Assembly: GCA_012735355.1 (NCBI GenBank)
Contig: JAAYHP010000145.1
Location: 1 to 5,961 of the forward strand
Length of the DNA stretch: 5,961 nt
Reading direction: 5' to 3'
DNA from: Lysinibacillus sp.
GTDB taxonomy: Bacteria; Bacillota; Bacilli; Bacillales_A; Planococcaceae
Shown: in pieces, positions 5,151-5,961 of the stretch
Layout of the letters: every line of letters begins with the position of its first letter
Numbering within the stretch: position 1 is the first letter of the stretch
Program-made: the position numbers and the translations under genes
Notes under the pieces: model-generated
The model's database searches: none
Seen by the model: the letters and a program-made list of their open reading frames with translations, nothing else
Told to the model about the DNA's origin: nothing

Positions 5151-5961
5151 TTAAACAATAAATCGATGGAGTGCGTTTCTTAAAGCGCGAATATTTTTCG
5201 ATATTTTTTGAATTTCTTCATATATTTCCCTTGTTGCATTTAATTGTTCTGTAGTAGAAGCAGAAACCTTTTGGATCCGCTCATTATTTGTTTGTGTCAC
5301 TTCACTTAATCGCACCGAACGATTCGCCACTTCTTTTGCATGATCTGATATCGAATAAATGGTTGTAGAAACTTCATTGATTTGTGGATCGATTTCATTC
5401 ACACCTACTGCAATTTTTTGGAATATACTTGCTGTTTCATTCGTAGTATGAATACCTGTTTGAACAGATTCAATGGCTTTATCCATATAAAAAATGGATT
5501 CTCTCGTACCCAGTTGTATTTTTTCAATGATTTCCTTAATTACTTTTGTTGACTTGACTGACTGCTCTGCTAATTTCCGCACTTCACCTGCTACAACGCT
5601 AAATCCTTTTCCATATTCTCCAGCGCGGGCAGCTTCAATCGCCGCGTTCAAGGCGAGTAAATTCGTTTCTTCAGCAATGGAATTAATAATTTGTATGACT
5701 TGTTCAATTTCTTCGGAATGCTTTGCTAAAATTTGCATTTTATCATTCGTTTGTTTTACCACTCGTTCAATTTCTTCCATCTTTTCGATGTTTGAAGATA
5801 CAGATAGCGCCCCTTCCTTCGCATCTGCTACCGTTTGCTCAATATGATTTGAAATAAAATGCATTTTACTCGCAATCAATTGAACACCACTCGTAATCTC
5901 TTGTATGGCTACTGTCGTGGACATTAATTCTTCCGCAGTTTTTTCCGTTGCTCTCGTTAAG
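5151..5961 (-). CDS. Methyl-accepting chemotaxis protein, C-terminal signalling domain (partial)
   Basis: These receptors dock CheA and CheW and control the flagellar motor or other outputs. The frame is open to the window edge, so the sensor part and start lie outside; a Met at 5924 is internal, since the frame continues upstream as [12 protein letters not shown] in coiled-coil style. The 269 visible residues are nearly all helix with heptads. The highly conserved hairpin tip is complete at about bases 5560-5711: [51 protein letters not shown], including the [18 protein letters not shown] signature that contacts CheA/CheW. The returning helix ends NALHRFIV with no CheR-docking pentapeptide. 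Glutamine/glutamate-rich segments on both arms could hold methylation sites. Whether the protein is membrane-bound cannot be seen. No clear terminator follows the stop; the repeat array begins about 40 bases downstream. Confidence 0.96.
   Translation of the reverse strand, partial: LTRATEKTAEELMSTTVAIQEITSGVQLIASKMHFISNHIEQTVADAKEGALSVSSNIEKMEEIERVVKQTNDKMQILAKHSEEIEQVIQIINSIAEETNLLALNAAIEAARAGEYGKGFSVVAGEVRKLAEQSVKSTKVIKEIIEKIQLGTRESIFYMDKAIESVQTGIHTTNETASIFQKIAVGVNEIDPQINEVSTTIYSISDHAKEVANRSVRLSEVTQTNNERIQKVSASTTEQLNATREIYEEIQKISKNIRALRNALHRFIV

Noticed and set aside
4859..5158. 99-codon minus-strand frame across the repeat array
   Set aside because: It needs a TTG inside the end of the chemotaxis gene, has no Shine-Dalgarno sequence, and its openness follows from the 21-bp stop-free period; kept only as a low-interest question.
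4913..5183. Two plus-strand frames across the repeat array
   Set aside because: They use TTG starts with no ribosome site, overlap each other and owe their length to the repeat period.
5494..5847. Plus-strand frame opposite the chemotaxis protein
   Set aside because: It is antisense to the most conserved part of the signalling domain and has no start signal.

Overview
The window reads as a stretch of a Bacillaceae-type (endospore-forming Firmicutes) chromosome. The evidence is the minus-strand gene order miaB - ricA(ymcA) - cotE - mutS, which is the conserved order in Bacillus subtilis and relatives, together with strong AGGAGG-type ribosome binding sites, an AT-rich composition and a spore-coat gene. 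All recognised genes lie on the minus strand, so transcription runs from high to low coordinates. Both window ends cut through genes, as would be expected of a small contig or an arbitrary slice.

Layout from high to low coordinates: (1) 5151-5961, the C-terminal signalling half of a methyl-accepting chemotaxis protein, with its N-terminus outside the window. (2) 4939-5109, an intergenic array of 21-bp direct repeats, each holding a TGTGA/TGTGG element. (3) 4453-4809, a 118-residue protein I do not recognise. (4) 2794-4335, miaB, a radical-SAM tRNA methylthiotransferase, overlapping by one base (TAATG) with ricA (2357-2794), a partner of RNase Y in mRNA processing; a long interrupted hairpin with a T-tract closes this operon at 2273-2343. 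(5) 1484-2056, cotE, the outer spore-coat morphogenetic protein, with a candidate sigma-E -10 element upstream and a hairpin terminator downstream. (6) 1-1320, the start of mutS with its own likely sigma-A promoter.

The most unusual observation is in mutS. Residues 1-349 are a clean, well-conserved MutS N-terminus (mismatch-binding, connector and the first part of the core domain). At about base 274 the sequence then switches, in frame and without a stop, to about 91 codons that look like the TM1-TM4 region of a major facilitator superfamily transporter, running off the window edge. This is either a real rearrangement that destroys mutS (predicting a mutator strain) or an assembly chimera; the sequence alone cannot decide, and the position at a contig-like end makes a chimera the more likely explanation.

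Functionally, the middle of the window joins tRNA modification (MiaB), RNA processing and developmental control (RicA) and spore-coat assembly (CotE), with mismatch repair downstream. I see no phage, insertion sequence, CRISPR or defence system here. The candidates for something undescribed are the 21-bp repeat array, the unrecognised 118-residue protein and the mutS/MFS junction.
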